Below are positions 9,928 to 17,803 of a stretch of 64,000 bases of DNA, piece after piece. The translations under genes and the position numbers were made by a program. Positions within the stretch are counted from its first letter, which is position 1; each line of letters starts with the position of its first letter. Origin of the DNA: Anaerolineaceae bacterium (GTDB taxonomy: Bacteria > Chloroflexota > Anaerolineae > Aggregatilineales > Phototrophicaceae); NCBI GenBank assembly GCA_002699585.1, contig PABP01000022.1:62001-126000 (forward strand). Direction: 5' to 3'. The notes below the pieces were generated by a model, which was given only the letters and a program-made list of their open reading frames with translations, was not told the origin of the DNA and did no database searches.

Positions 9928-9951
9928 GTAGGGACGCAGCACGCTGCGTCC
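9928..9951. repeat. GTAGGG palindromic repeat, copy A
   Basis: GTAGGGACGCAGC-AC-GCTGCGTCC: a 9-bp perfect stem with a 2-nt centre, preceded by GTAG and followed by TTTG. It lies between the convergent ends of rnc and the 9987-12152 gene, so it may also serve as a transcription terminator. It shares layout (GTAGGG plus palindrome) with copies at 28922 and 29950. Confidence 0.6.
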
Positions 9952-9986
9952 TTTGTTGTTCGCTTGTGCCCGTTGGCGCGTTACTT

Positions 9987-12152
9987 TTACTGTTCGCGCC
10001 GCACCTGCACGCCGACCACAGCCAGTCGATGATCGGATGCTGTGCTATCGCTCATTACCACCGTACCCGTTGACCGCAGCGATTGGCTCCAGATCCACAG
10101 GTAGTCCCAGCGGGTGAGTGGCAGGCCAACCCGCCGGATCGTGGCTGATAGTTCCGGGTTGGACCCGGCAAATGGATCGACGAAGCCGGTGCGTGTCAGG
10201 TCTTGCAGCAGGGGCGAATCCGGCACATTGTGGAAAGTGCCACCGAGGATGGCGCGGCCAAGCTGACCATCATAGTCATTCTGAACATGCACAGAAATTG
10301 TATCGAGGATAGCTTCTAGCTGCTGACGCTGGTTGCTCTCTTGCTGCTCAATGCTTTCGCCCTCAATTAGCAAACCCAGCGACGTATTGTAAATCGTGAT
10401 GAACGCATTCGGCTGGTCGCTGATCTGAACGCGCTGCAAGCCCGTTTGCTGGTCGATGCTCGGCAGCAAAACCCCATCGTCGAACACAATCGGCACCCGT
10501 GACAATATCGCCAGACCTTGCAAGCCCTCATTAGTCGCATAGAAGCGCGTATCCATGCCCAGTTCACGCGCTAGCCACAGCGATTCATCCACACCATAGC
10601 TCGTCAAGCGACCGCGCTCGACCTCTTGTAGCAGCATGACATCAGCCCCGCCGCCGCGTATCGTATTGGCGATGGCGGGCATGTTGAATTCATAGAATTC
10701 GCTGTAGCCACCATGAATATTAAACGTGCCGATGCGTAGTTCGCTCTCGTTGGTCGTCGTCAAAATCGCCGGGGGCCGTGACAGGAACGCGCCCACAACA
10801 GCGGCGGCCACCACAAAGACAAACCCGGCTAACGTATGCAACGCCGGCCCATTGCGCCAGGGAATCCGATTGGTCGCTTGGATCATCGGCATCAGCGCGA
10901 ACAGTACCGCTAGCAGAATCACACCCAGGCCCAGGCCACGGAAACCGCGTAAGAGCGGTAATACAATGCTGTTCAATTGATCGAAGGGGGCCGCTAGGGG
11001 TCGCACGAAGGCGTATTCATAGGTGAACAGGTCCGCGCCCACAAATAGCACAAAGATCAGTGTGCCGATCACCAGGCACAACGCACTCAAATTCAGGCCG
11101 CGCGGTGCTTTCGGGCGCACAATCCACCACCACACCAGGCTGATACCCAACTGGGCGATAGTCAGTGCCACTGCGCCCGACGGGAACGACCCCAGGCCAG
11201 CGGGCAAACTAATGCGCGTCAATCGCGTGCCAACCACGACCAGCAGCACCAGGCCAATCAGCCAGATCCATCCGCGCGTCCCAGCTTCAAAGGGTGCGAT
11301 CATGTTGCGGGCCGTCTGCCGCACCCAGGGAATCAAGGGTAGCGCAGTCGCCACGATCAACAGCGGAACAAAAGTGGTGTAATCGGCATCTGCCCGGCCA
11401 GCGACCGCGTTGGGCGTGGCCAGCAAGCTCAATTGTAAGAACAGCATCGCGCCCAGGCCGATCCCTCCCCAGAAGGTCAGGATGCCGTTATTCGGGTCGA
11501 TGTCTCCGGCAGCCATTGCTGTCGTTCTGCGACCGCGTAAGCCATTGACCAGCGCCAGCACCACAAATATGCCCACCAGAATGAACAATATGTGGATGCC
11601 CGCTGTCTGGGTGACGTACAGCATGCCACGCGTCGTCTGCAAGGACCAACTTGGGTCCAGTGTGTTGCCCCACGCGCGTAAAATCTGGTCGCCAACGAAG
11701 CCTAGCACGAAGAAATAAGGCACCTGCGTGCCTCGGTTTCGGATTAGCAGCGCCAGATAGAACAGCCCACCACCAACGGCCAATTCCGCGCCCAGCAATT
11801 GGCTGACGACACTGCCATCACCGCCCATCAGGATGCGGCCAACCGCCAGCACCAGGGCTGCTGGTATCATAAGCACATGGATACGCCCCAGGAACAGCGC
11901 CAGCAGCGGCAGCGCAATGACCAATCCCAACCAGGCGATATCGGCTGTCACAGCCCCTGGCTGGACAAATCCCGGCAAATTAGGGTCGATGTCAAAGCCA
12001 TTAACGGTCAACTGGCTGACCAGGCTGGCACTGGCTGTACGACTGTAGATTTCACCGATGAGGAAGCGCAGTGCAGACACGAAAAGTAAACCTGCTAACC
12101 CGACTTCCGTCAGGGGCAGTAAGGGCGCAGCAGCTTGCAGTCTTTTAAACAT
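9987..12152 (-). CDS. Polytopic membrane protein with degenerate endonuclease/exonuclease/phosphatase domain
   Basis: A 721-residue fusion. Residues 1 to about 455 hold about ten hydrophobic segments separated by short loops. Residues about 470-721 form an EEP (DNase I-like) fold facing the last membrane helix, probably outside the cell. EEP blocks visible are RIGTFNIHGG, LLQEVERG, AILSRVPI, RWDYLW and SDHRLAVVGV. Two catalytic blocks have changed: the usual NTHLG histidine motif is YNTSLGLL, and the usual GDFN motif is GGTFHNVPDSP, so the Asp and Asn are lost. The domain may therefore bind rather than cleave its ligand, or use altered chemistry. The substrate is unknown. It converges on rnc and diverges from the amidohydrolase gene. 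Confidence 0.8.
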   Translation of the reverse strand: MFKRLQAAAPLLPLTEVGLAGLLFVSALRFLIGEIYSRTASASLVSQLTVNGFDIDPNLPGFVQPGAVTADIAWLGLVIALPLLALFLGRIHVLMIPAALVLAVGRILMGGDGSVVSQLLGAELAVGGGLFYLALLIRNRGTQVPYFFVLGFVGDQILRAWGNTLDPSWSLQTTRGMLYVTQTAGIHILFILVGIFVVLALVNGLRGRRTTAMAAGDIDPNNGILTFWGGIGLGAMLFLQLSLLATPNAVAGRADADYTTFVPLLIVATALPLIPWVRQTARNMIAPFEAGTRGWIWLIGLVLLVVVGTRLTRISLPAGLGSFPSGAVALTIAQLGISLVWWWIVRPKAPRGLNLSALCLVIGTLIFVLFVGADLFTYEYAFVRPLAAPFDQLNSIVLPLLRGFRGLGLGVILLAVLFALMPMIQATNRIPWRNGPALHTLAGFVFVVAAAVVGAFLSRPPAILTTTNESELRIGTFNIHGGYSEFYEFNMPAIANTIRGGGADVMLLQEVERGRLTSYGVDESLWLARELGMDTRFYATNEGLQGLAILSRVPIVFDDGVLLPSIDQQTGLQRVQISDQPNAFITIYNTSLGLLIEGESIEQQESNQRQQLEAILDTISVHVQNDYDGQLGRAILGGTFHNVPDSPLLQDLTRTGFVDPFAGSNPELSATIRRVGLPLTRWDYLWIWSQSLRSTGTVVMSDSTASDHRLAVVGVQVRREQ

Positions 12153-12200
12153 AGGATGTCCGTCAGATCGGTAGATCGGGCTAAATCGTTTAAAATAGTC

Positions 12201-12228
12201 TGCACAAACTATACATCAGCGATATAAT
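12201..12228 (+). promoter_or_regulatory. Candidate promoter of the amidohydrolase-CYTH gene with operator-like repeat
   Basis: TGCACA (12201-12206), a 16-bp spacer and TATAAT (12223-12228). The -10 box sits inside an inverted repeat GCGAT-ATA-ATCGC (12220-12232), which could be a repressor site. Transcription would start near 12235, at the edge of a structured leader. Confidence 0.45.
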
Positions 12229-12250
12229 CGCGCAAATTTATCACCAGGAG

Positions 12251-12326
12251 GCGGCTAAAAAATCCGCTTACCGTCGCCCGCAAACAGGGTTTATCCTGAA
12301 CCAACCCTGTAATGCCCTTGTCGGGC
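12251..12326 (+). promoter_or_regulatory. Structured 5' leader, possible cis-regulatory RNA
   Basis: Three hairpins follow each other in the untranslated leader: GCGG/CCGC (12251-12267), a perfect 7-bp stem CAGGGTT/AACCCTG with an 11-nt loop (12285-12309), and GCCC/GGGC (12314-12326). The loop and spacer sequences do not match a riboswitch class that I recognise. The downstream gene is an SAH/MTA-deaminase-like enzyme, so a nucleoside- or SAH-type ligand is a guess only. Confidence 0.35.
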
Positions 12327-12363
12327 TGTTTCAACCATAATCTTATTATTAAGGATACGAGTC

Positions 12364-14355
12364 ATGGAACACGTCACGATCTTACTCACTGGCGGCACGA
12401 TCCTCACCATGAATCATGACCTGGATGTCATCCACGATGGGGCTATCGCCATCAAAGATGAAAAGATCGTCGCGCTTGGCCCCAGCGCCAATATCACAGC
12501 GCGTTACGAGGCAGATACCACCATCGATTGCAGCGGTCAGTATATCTTACCTGGCCTGGTCAATGCCCATACCCATGTGCCGATGACGCTGCTGCGCGGT
12601 CTGGCCGACGACCTGCGTCTCGATGTCTGGCTGATGGGCTATATGATGCCAGTGGAGCGAGAGTTTGTCAGCCCAGAATTTTGCCAGCTTGGCACCCGCC
12701 TGGCCTGTGCGGAAATGATCCGTGCCGGGGTGACGTCCTTCGCTGATATGTACTATTTCGAGTCCGATGTTGCTAAAGTCGTGGACGAAGTCGGCATGCG
12801 TGCTATGCTGTGCGAATCGATTCTCAAATTCCCCACGCCGGATGCCGCTACCTTTGAAGAAAGCCTTTCCTATACCCAGACCTTCATCGAAGAATGGCGC
12901 GATCACCCGCGCATTACGCCAACCGTTGCCCCTCATGCGCCATACTCCAACACCCAGGAAACGCTTGAAAAATCGACTGCTCTGGCCCGTGATAACGACC
13001 TTCCGCTCATGATCCATATCTCGGAAACCCAGCGCGAAGTTGAGGACATGAAAGCCGAAGAGGGTATGCGTGTCGTTAACTGGGTGGCCGATGTCGGCGT
13101 GCTGGATGTGCCGACGATTGCGGCCCACTGTGTCCATATTGATGAAGCTGAAATGCGTATCCTCAAGGCGCATGGTACGTCAGTAGCGCACTGCCCATCA
13201 GCCAACCTCAAGCTGGCCAGTGGCATCGCGCCAGTGTCACAAATGCTTGACCTGGGCCTTAACGTCGCCATTGGCACCGATGGCCCCGCCAGCAACAATG
13301 ACCTGGATATGTTCGAGGAAATGCGTTTGGCCGCACTGGTTGCCAAGGTCAACCCAATTGACCCGACCGCTGTGCCTGCCCATACCGCTTTGACGATGGC
13401 CACCCGCAATGGGGCCAAGGCACTCGGTATGGAAGGTAAGACGGGCGTTCTGGCAGAGGGAATGCTGGCGGATGTCATTGTCGTCGATGCCCAGACAACG
13501 CACAACACACCCCGCTTTGACCACAATCCGCAGGCTGTCTATTCGCAGTTGGTTTATGCCAGCAAGTCACATGATGTCTGCCATACCATCTGCCACGGGC
13601 AATTCCTCATGCGTGACCGCCAATTGACCACGCTGGATGAAGCCGCCATCGCCACAGAGTCTGCTGTTTTCGCTGCCGAAGTTGGTAAATTCCTGTCCGA
13701 GCGCGAAGAGAATACTCTCAGCAAACTGATTGCTGTTGGCATTGATGTCGAACGCTCAGAGAGTTTCGAAGTTCAAATCAAGGCTGTACTCGATGACCCC
13801 AGCATGATCGAAAACCTGCTCAGCCATGAGCATGTCGAAGTCATCCGTGCTGTACATTATCGCCAATACGATACGTATTTCATCTTCAATGATGCCGATG
13901 GTAGCCGCGTCCGCTATCGTGAGGATGACGGCATCGACGGCAGCGGTAACGTCGCCTCAGTCCGTATGCGTTTGACCTATACCAGCGCAGCTAAAGAGCG
14001 TGCATTCCATGATACGATCTTGCTTTCGCACTCGCGCTTTATCGCACCGGCCAGCCATCCACTGCGCTTCTATCAGGAGTACTTCAAAGCCTCCGACGAA
14101 CGCCAGCTCCAAAAAGAGCGCCGCCGCTGGCACATTCACTACCAGGGAACGCTCTTTTACATCAATCTGGATCGTTTAGTCGAACCGAAAATAGGTGATC
14201 TCTTCATCGAGATCAAAGCGCGGACCTGGTCGCAGCGGGATGCTGAACACAAAGCCGATATGATTCGTGAGATGATGGCCGTCATCGGCCTGGAAGTCGC
14301 CGATGTCATTCATCAAGACTATCTCGACATGTCCCCGGATGAAGTCATCAGCTAA
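12364..14355 (+). CDS. Amidohydrolase (MTA/SAH deaminase-like) fused to a C-terminal CYTH-like domain
   Basis: 663 residues in two parts. Residues 1 to about 445 are an ATZ/TRZ-class metal-dependent deaminase. It has the metal site HTH (69-71, in NAHTHVPMTLLRG), the histidine in HCVHIDEAEM and the aspartate in IGTDGPASNNDLDMFEEM. Its best family fit is 5-methylthioadenosine/S-adenosylhomocysteine deaminase. Residues about 464-655 look like a CYTH (triphosphate tunnel) domain: the strand EVQIKA near 468 fits the ExExK signature, RVRYRED supplies basic residues, and FIEIKARTWSQRDAEHKAD supplies the C-terminal acidic/basic strand. Such tunnels bind triphosphates with a metal. The gene stands alone behind its own leader and ends at a strong terminator. 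The substrate of either half is not known. Confidence 0.8.
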   Translation: MEHVTILLTGGTILTMNHDLDVIHDGAIAIKDEKIVALGPSANITARYEADTTIDCSGQYILPGLVNAHTHVPMTLLRGLADDLRLDVWLMGYMMPVEREFVSPEFCQLGTRLACAEMIRAGVTSFADMYYFESDVAKVVDEVGMRAMLCESILKFPTPDAATFEESLSYTQTFIEEWRDHPRITPTVAPHAPYSNTQETLEKSTALARDNDLPLMIHISETQREVEDMKAEEGMRVVNWVADVGVLDVPTIAAHCVHIDEAEMRILKAHGTSVAHCPSANLKLASGIAPVSQMLDLGLNVAIGTDGPASNNDLDMFEEMRLAALVAKVNPIDPTAVPAHTALTMATRNGAKALGMEGKTGVLAEGMLADVIVVDAQTTHNTPRFDHNPQAVYSQLVYASKSHDVCHTICHGQFLMRDRQLTTLDEAAIATESAVFAAEVGKFLSEREENTLSKLIAVGIDVERSESFEVQIKAVLDDPSMIENLLSHEHVEVIRAVHYRQYDTYFIFNDADGSRVRYREDDGIDGSGNVASVRMRLTYTSAAKERAFHDTILLSHSRFIAPASHPLRFYQEYFKASDERQLQKERRRWHIHYQGTLFYINLDRLVEPKIGDLFIEIKARTWSQRDAEHKADMIREMMAVIGLEVADVIHQDYLDMSPDEVIS

Positions 14356-14365
14356 TAAACCTAAA

Positions 14366-14384
14366 GGGCGCGGTTATCGCGCCC
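14366..14384. terminator. Bidirectional terminator hairpin
   Basis: GGGCGCG-GTTAT-CGCGCCC, a 7-bp G+C-rich stem with a 5-nt loop, flanked by CTAAA on the left and TGTGTGTTT on the right. It lies between the convergent amidohydrolase and MOSC genes. Confidence 0.8.
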
Positions 14385-14391
14385 TGTGTGT

Positions 14392-15027
14392 TTACTCTGT
14401 CAGCTTCGCCAACCTGTGCTGGTAATGGTTGCGATCACGGATCGCGATTGGCACACTCAAAAATCGCTTGATGACTGCTTTGTCTTTTGGCTTTTTATAA
14501 AAGGCATCGGCCAATTCGTTGATGCTGATGCGCTCGCCGTCATAGCGCGTTATTCTTACTTGTTCACCTGCTGCGATGGGGCCTGTCTGGATCACGCGGC
14601 AGTAGGCGCCGTATCGACCTGCCTTAGCGAATTTCTTTACAAATTGTGGGTCTTCCATGCGTGTAGCGAACGTCACGCACGGGATGCGCGGCGCAGTCAC
14701 TTCCAGAATAACCTCGTTCATTTGCAGGCGATCCCCCACGGCTAAATCGGCACTTTCCAACTCGGAAATCGTCAAATTCTCCCCGAATAGCCCCGGCGGC
14801 AGGTCACGGTCGAGCTGATCCGACCACCAATCATAATCAGTTGTCCCATAGACATACACCGCCTGGTCAGCGCCACCATGATTCTTCGTATCGATGATGA
14901 CATCGTCTTGCAGACCCTCTGTGCCAACAAAAATGGGCTTGTTGGCCGGGTCTTTAAAAATGCCCGATGTTCCCGACTTACCACTGATGGCTTTTTCCGT
15001 GCCCACATTCACACTGACGATGTGCAT
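14392..15027 (-). CDS. MOSC-domain protein (YiiM-like)
   Basis: A 211-residue protein with the beta-strand-rich MOSC fold. Visible blocks are the N-terminal IVSVNVG, NHGGADQAVYVYG (the usual HGG...YV stretch, about 49-61), GLFGENLTI and PRIPCVTFA, whose Cys is the sulfur- or molybdenum-cofactor-related residue conserved in the family. YiiM-type proteins are linked to molybdenum-dependent reduction of N-hydroxylated compounds. Here it is the last gene of a four-gene operon with two LLM flavoenzymes, 15 bases after the preceding gene. Its precise substrate is unknown. Confidence 0.85.
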   Translation of the reverse strand: MHIVSVNVGTEKAISGKSGTSGIFKDPANKPIFVGTEGLQDDVIIDTKNHGGADQAVYVYGTTDYDWWSDQLDRDLPPGLFGENLTISELESADLAVGDRLQMNEVILEVTAPRIPCVTFATRMEDPQFVKKFAKAGRYGAYCRVIQTGPIAAGEQVRITRYDGERISINELADAFYKKPKDKAVIKRFLSVPIAIRDRNHYQHRLAKLTE

Positions 15028-15042
15028 CGCTTGCTCCTTTGA

Positions 15043-16035
15043 TTATCTAAAATAGGGAAGAACGTCCTGGCTGAGCGTCTGAATCGCGTCGGCGACATCT
15101 GGCCCCAGGGGTGGTCCAAAACTGATGTGCGTGGCCCCCATCTCGATCAGTTTTTCGACACGCATAATGACATCCTGCGCCGTGCCATAGATGCCGATCT
15201 TCAGCATCTGCTCTGTGACCAGGGCCTTGCCTTTTTCAATGTCATTTTCTTGCATCACAGCCCGGTCAATGGCCTCGAAGTCGGCCTGTGTCAGGCCCAA
15301 TTGCGTCAAAATCGTCGGGCTCATTGCATGACCATAATAGGCGATTTTCTCACGCAACACATCTTCCGCCGCCTGCCGATCTTCTGAGATGGACACCCAG
15401 ATGCACGCCGCCACATCGATTGTATCCATAGATCGTCCAGCAGCATCGGCCCCTGCCTGGATATGTGGCATCACGTTTTGGTAGTGCTCCGGTGGGAACA
15501 GCAGCGGCAGGCCCCCATCGGCGTATTGGCCGATGTCATGCAGCATCTTCGGACTCATCGCCCCAATATACACTGGAACCCGACGTAGGGGTTTGAAGCG
15601 CATATAGGCTTCATCGGTCCATTGCAGCGCTTTGCCCTCGAACGCCGCCCGTTCGCCAGAGAGTAGCTTCTTGATGACTTGCACCGTCTCGACGGTTGTA
15701 GTGCGCGGTCGCTTATATTCAACACCGATCCACGCCATGAAGTCCCCGGCACCGGCTGCCAATCCCAGGTTGAACCGTCCGCCGGATAGCTCATCGAGTG
15801 TGGCTGCCATCATGGCCATTTCTGCCGGGTTCAGCGTATACGGATTGACGATGCACGTCCCGATTTCGATAGTCTTGGTCGCAACGGCAACCGCACTTAG
15901 GATGACCGGGGCGCTGCGCAAAAACAGGTCGTCGCTCACCCAGAACTGGTCAAAGCCACCTGCTTCGGCTAGCTTGGCCAGGTCAACATACGTCTGAACA
16001 GGGTGGTCGTTATTAAGTCGTAAACTGAATTTCAC
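15043..16035 (-). CDS. LLM-class flavin-dependent oxidoreductase (F420/FMN type) A
   Basis: 330 residues with the luciferase-like TIM-barrel pattern: KFSLRLNN at strand 1, LAKLAEAGGFDQFWVSDDLF, the family-typical IEIGTCIVNPYTLNPAEMA (about 76-94) and ELSGGRFNLGLAAGAG (about 102-117), then ERAAFEGKALQ. This arrangement resembles 5,10-methylenetetrahydromethanopterin-reductase-like and other F420-dependent members. Whether the cofactor is F420 or FMN cannot be decided from sequence. The start is GTG at 16035, 12 bases after the stop of the preceding LLM gene. The pair probably acts on the same class of small substrate. Confidence 0.85.
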   Translation of the reverse strand: MKFSLRLNNDHPVQTYVDLAKLAEAGGFDQFWVSDDLFLRSAPVILSAVAVATKTIEIGTCIVNPYTLNPAEMAMMAATLDELSGGRFNLGLAAGAGDFMAWIGVEYKRPRTTTVETVQVIKKLLSGERAAFEGKALQWTDEAYMRFKPLRRVPVYIGAMSPKMLHDIGQYADGGLPLLFPPEHYQNVMPHIQAGADAAGRSMDTIDVAACIWVSISEDRQAAEDVLREKIAYYGHAMSPTILTQLGLTQADFEAIDRAVMQENDIEKGKALVTEQMLKIGIYGTAQDVIMRVEKLIEMGATHISFGPPLGPDVADAIQTLSQDVLPYFR

Positions 16036-16047
16036 GTCATGTTCTTT

Positions 16048-17058
16048 CTATTTTTGCTGCCAGTCAGCCAGTGCTGGCAGGACTTGTTCGCCTAATATGC
16101 GGATGCCTTCGGCGGATTGCAGCCCATGTGGTGTGCCGAACTCGACCCGCTTGGCTCCGGCGTCAAACAGCCGTTCGCAGTGGCCGATGATGTCGGCGGC
16201 GTTGCCTGCAAAAGCAAATCGCTCCAACAGATCATCGGATATGAGTGCTGCTGCCGCTTCTAAATCGTTGCGCTCCACCTGTTGCTGAATCCGGTCGAGC
16301 AACTCCCGTTCGACGGGTAGCGTCGGGTCCAGACCAGCGATGACGGGCAAATACATCGCCACGGAGCGTCTTGCGGCAGCTCGCGCCTGCTCACGGTCAT
16401 CATCAATCACACTGACAGCTCCAATCACCACGCCGACCGTGCCCAGGGGTCGCTTGGCTTTTTCCTCACCGACTGCGATATAGCTCTGGATGACAGGCAC
16501 AAGATCCGGGTTCGCTGACCCGCCAACTTTAACCTCATCAGCGATTTCCCCGGCGACGGCACATAGCCGTTTTCCCCATGTGCCGATCAACAGCGGAATG
16601 CGCTCATTCGGCAGCGGGTAGGGGGCTTTGACGTGTTCCGCCACCTGATACACGTCGCCAGCATAGCCGCTTTGGCCACTCAACAATCGGTTAACGACCT
16701 CTGCCGCTTCTTGAATAGCCTGCACAGCCGGTTTCACTTCATGAATGCTGTGATCGTCTAGCCACGCTCCTCGTGCCAGCCCGATGTATGTGCCCGCCTG
16801 GGCGACATCCGCCAGCAGGGCAGCCTGTGCGGCAATATCTATCGGGTGCATCCGTGATGGACTGATTGCCGCCGGACCGAGCCGCGCCCGTTCAATATAA
16901 GGGGCCATCAGCATGAGCGGTCCATAGCTAGGGTGATAGGGTGCGTCGCAATACACCGATACAGTATCAAAGGCATACTGATTGACCAGTTTGGCCAGCG
17001 CCACATACTCTGCCGCGCGTTTGTCAGTCTGGAAGGCGATACTCAGTTCGTGGGTCAT
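16048..17058 (-). CDS. LLM-class flavin-dependent oxidoreductase B
   Basis: 336 residues, a paralogue of the following gene in the operon but clearly diverged. It has the LLM barrel start (LSIAFQTDKRAAEYVALAKLV), ARLGPAAISPSRMHPIDIAA, TYIGLARGAWLDD (about 93-105) and the C-terminal FDAGAKRVEFGTPHG, where family A has GATHISFGPP. The ATG overlaps the stop of the TIGR04076 gene by 4 bases (ATGA), a sign of translational coupling. A heterodimer or sequential pathway with its neighbour is possible. Confidence is high for the superfamily and low for the reaction. Confidence 0.83.
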   Translation of the reverse strand: MTHELSIAFQTDKRAAEYVALAKLVNQYAFDTVSVYCDAPYHPSYGPLMLMAPYIERARLGPAAISPSRMHPIDIAAQAALLADVAQAGTYIGLARGAWLDDHSIHEVKPAVQAIQEAAEVVNRLLSGQSGYAGDVYQVAEHVKAPYPLPNERIPLLIGTWGKRLCAVAGEIADEVKVGGSANPDLVPVIQSYIAVGEEKAKRPLGTVGVVIGAVSVIDDDREQARAAARRSVAMYLPVIAGLDPTLPVERELLDRIQQQVERNDLEAAAALISDDLLERFAFAGNAADIIGHCERLFDAGAKRVEFGTPHGLQSAEGIRILGEQVLPALADWQQK

Positions 17059-17372
17059 GTCAGGTCGTCGCTGTTCATAGTGCGCTTGTGGATACGTTCA
17101 ATCCGCATGATGAGCCGTTCATCCGGGTCCGGGCAAGCCACCAGGGAATCGCGTTCCAGCCAGTCACCTGCGGAAAGTTCCCGTTGTTTAGCGGCCAATA
17201 ACGGCAGCACAGCACTCAGCGCGTAGACGCAAAAATGCTTGTCCGCTGGGATGCGCAGCTTGTTGCTTTCGGTCAGCTCAAAATAGTCGCCAACCTGCAT
17301 ATCACACACCGAGCGACCTTCAATGGCTTCGACGGTGACGCGCAGATCGTACAGTTCAAAAAATGTGCTCAT
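17055..17372 (-). CDS. TIGR04076-family protein
   Basis: A small soluble protein of 105 residues that I recognise as the TIGR04076 type: YDLRVTVEAIEGRSVCDMQVGDYF at the N-terminus and HFCVYALSAVLPLLAAKQREL in the middle, with conserved Cys residues at about 23 and 48, then the tail ACPDPDERLIMRIERI. Members of this family are found beside redox enzymes but have no settled function. It is the first gene of the operon with the two LLM enzymes and the MOSC protein. The ATG at 17372 has no clear SD. Confidence 0.75.
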   Translation of the reverse strand: MSTFFELYDLRVTVEAIEGRSVCDMQVGDYFELTESNKLRIPADKHFCVYALSAVLPLLAAKQRELSAGDWLERDSLVACPDPDERLIMRIERIHKRTMNSDDLT

Positions 17373-17438
17373 GGAATAGGGTCTTTGTGCTTTTTGGGTG
17401 TGATGTCATTCTGTGGACCAACCACAGGAGTATAGACA

Positions 17439-17612
17439 ATGTGCATCGGTCTTTCCAAATGTACGCCTATGACCATCTGGCCACCCCCAGAATTTGGCAC
17501 ATGAGTTATTGCCACCAAGAAGTTCTGGCGCGTACGCTACAGCTTACTTGCATTGCTGATTGCTGTCCTGGCCTGTGCATTGGTTGCTATCTTCTCCCTC
17601 ATGGCTGGCTGA
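17439..17612 (+). pseudogene. Small membrane-protein ORF interrupted by an in-frame TGA
   Basis: ATG 17439 lies 8 bases after a good AGGAG SD. The frame gives 21 residues ending at TGA (17502-17504). The same frame then continues for 35 residues, reading ATKKFWRVRYSLL and then about 20 hydrophobic residues that look like one membrane helix, to a second TGA at 17610. A single TGG-to-TGA change (Trp to stop) would explain the break. A nested hairpin surrounds the stop: CCAGAA (17487-17492) pairs with TTCTGG (17523-17528), and TGGCA (17495-17499) with TGCCA (17510-17514), with the TGA in the loop. It could be a young pseudogene, a sequencing error or recoding; I favour the first two. No homologue is recognised. 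Confidence 0.35.
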
Positions 17613-17616
17613 CGAT

Positions 17617-17799
17617 CTACGGGTAGTAGATCCTGTTCTCTTTCAGCATCTTGATGAACATGCGCATGTTGTCACTCCGCATGCGTACTGTGCTAATCCG
17701 TCGATTGGGGCCTAGTCCCTCCCCTGGGTGGATTGCAATATCGAGCGGAAGATTTTCCTTTTCGAAAAATCCTAACAGCGTATGGGTTTCACCGTACAA
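17617..17799 (-). CDS. Hypothetical small protein
   Basis: 60 codons from a TTG that lies 4 bases after the stop of the 17804-18436 gene. The composition looks protein-like rather than random: a polar core GPNRRISTVRMRSDNMRMF followed by an amphipathic end KMLKENRIYYP. There is no SD, so expression would depend on coupling to the upstream gene. It might alternatively be the shifted C-terminal end of that gene. I do not recognise it. Confidence 0.35.
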   Translation of the reverse strand: MYGETHTLLGFFEKENLPLDIAIHPGEGLGPNRRISTVRMRSDNMRMFIKMLKENRIYYP

Positions 17800-17803
17800 C
17801 CAG

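Noticed and set aside
17502-17504. Selenocysteine codon at the in-frame TGA
   Set aside because: A bacterial SECIS should lie just downstream of the TGA; here the hairpin surrounds it, and no selenoprotein family fits.
17363-17626. 87-codon Cys-rich plus-strand frame
   Set aside because: Another frame of the same stretch has a better SD and a membrane-helix sequence; the Cys richness is a frame artefact.
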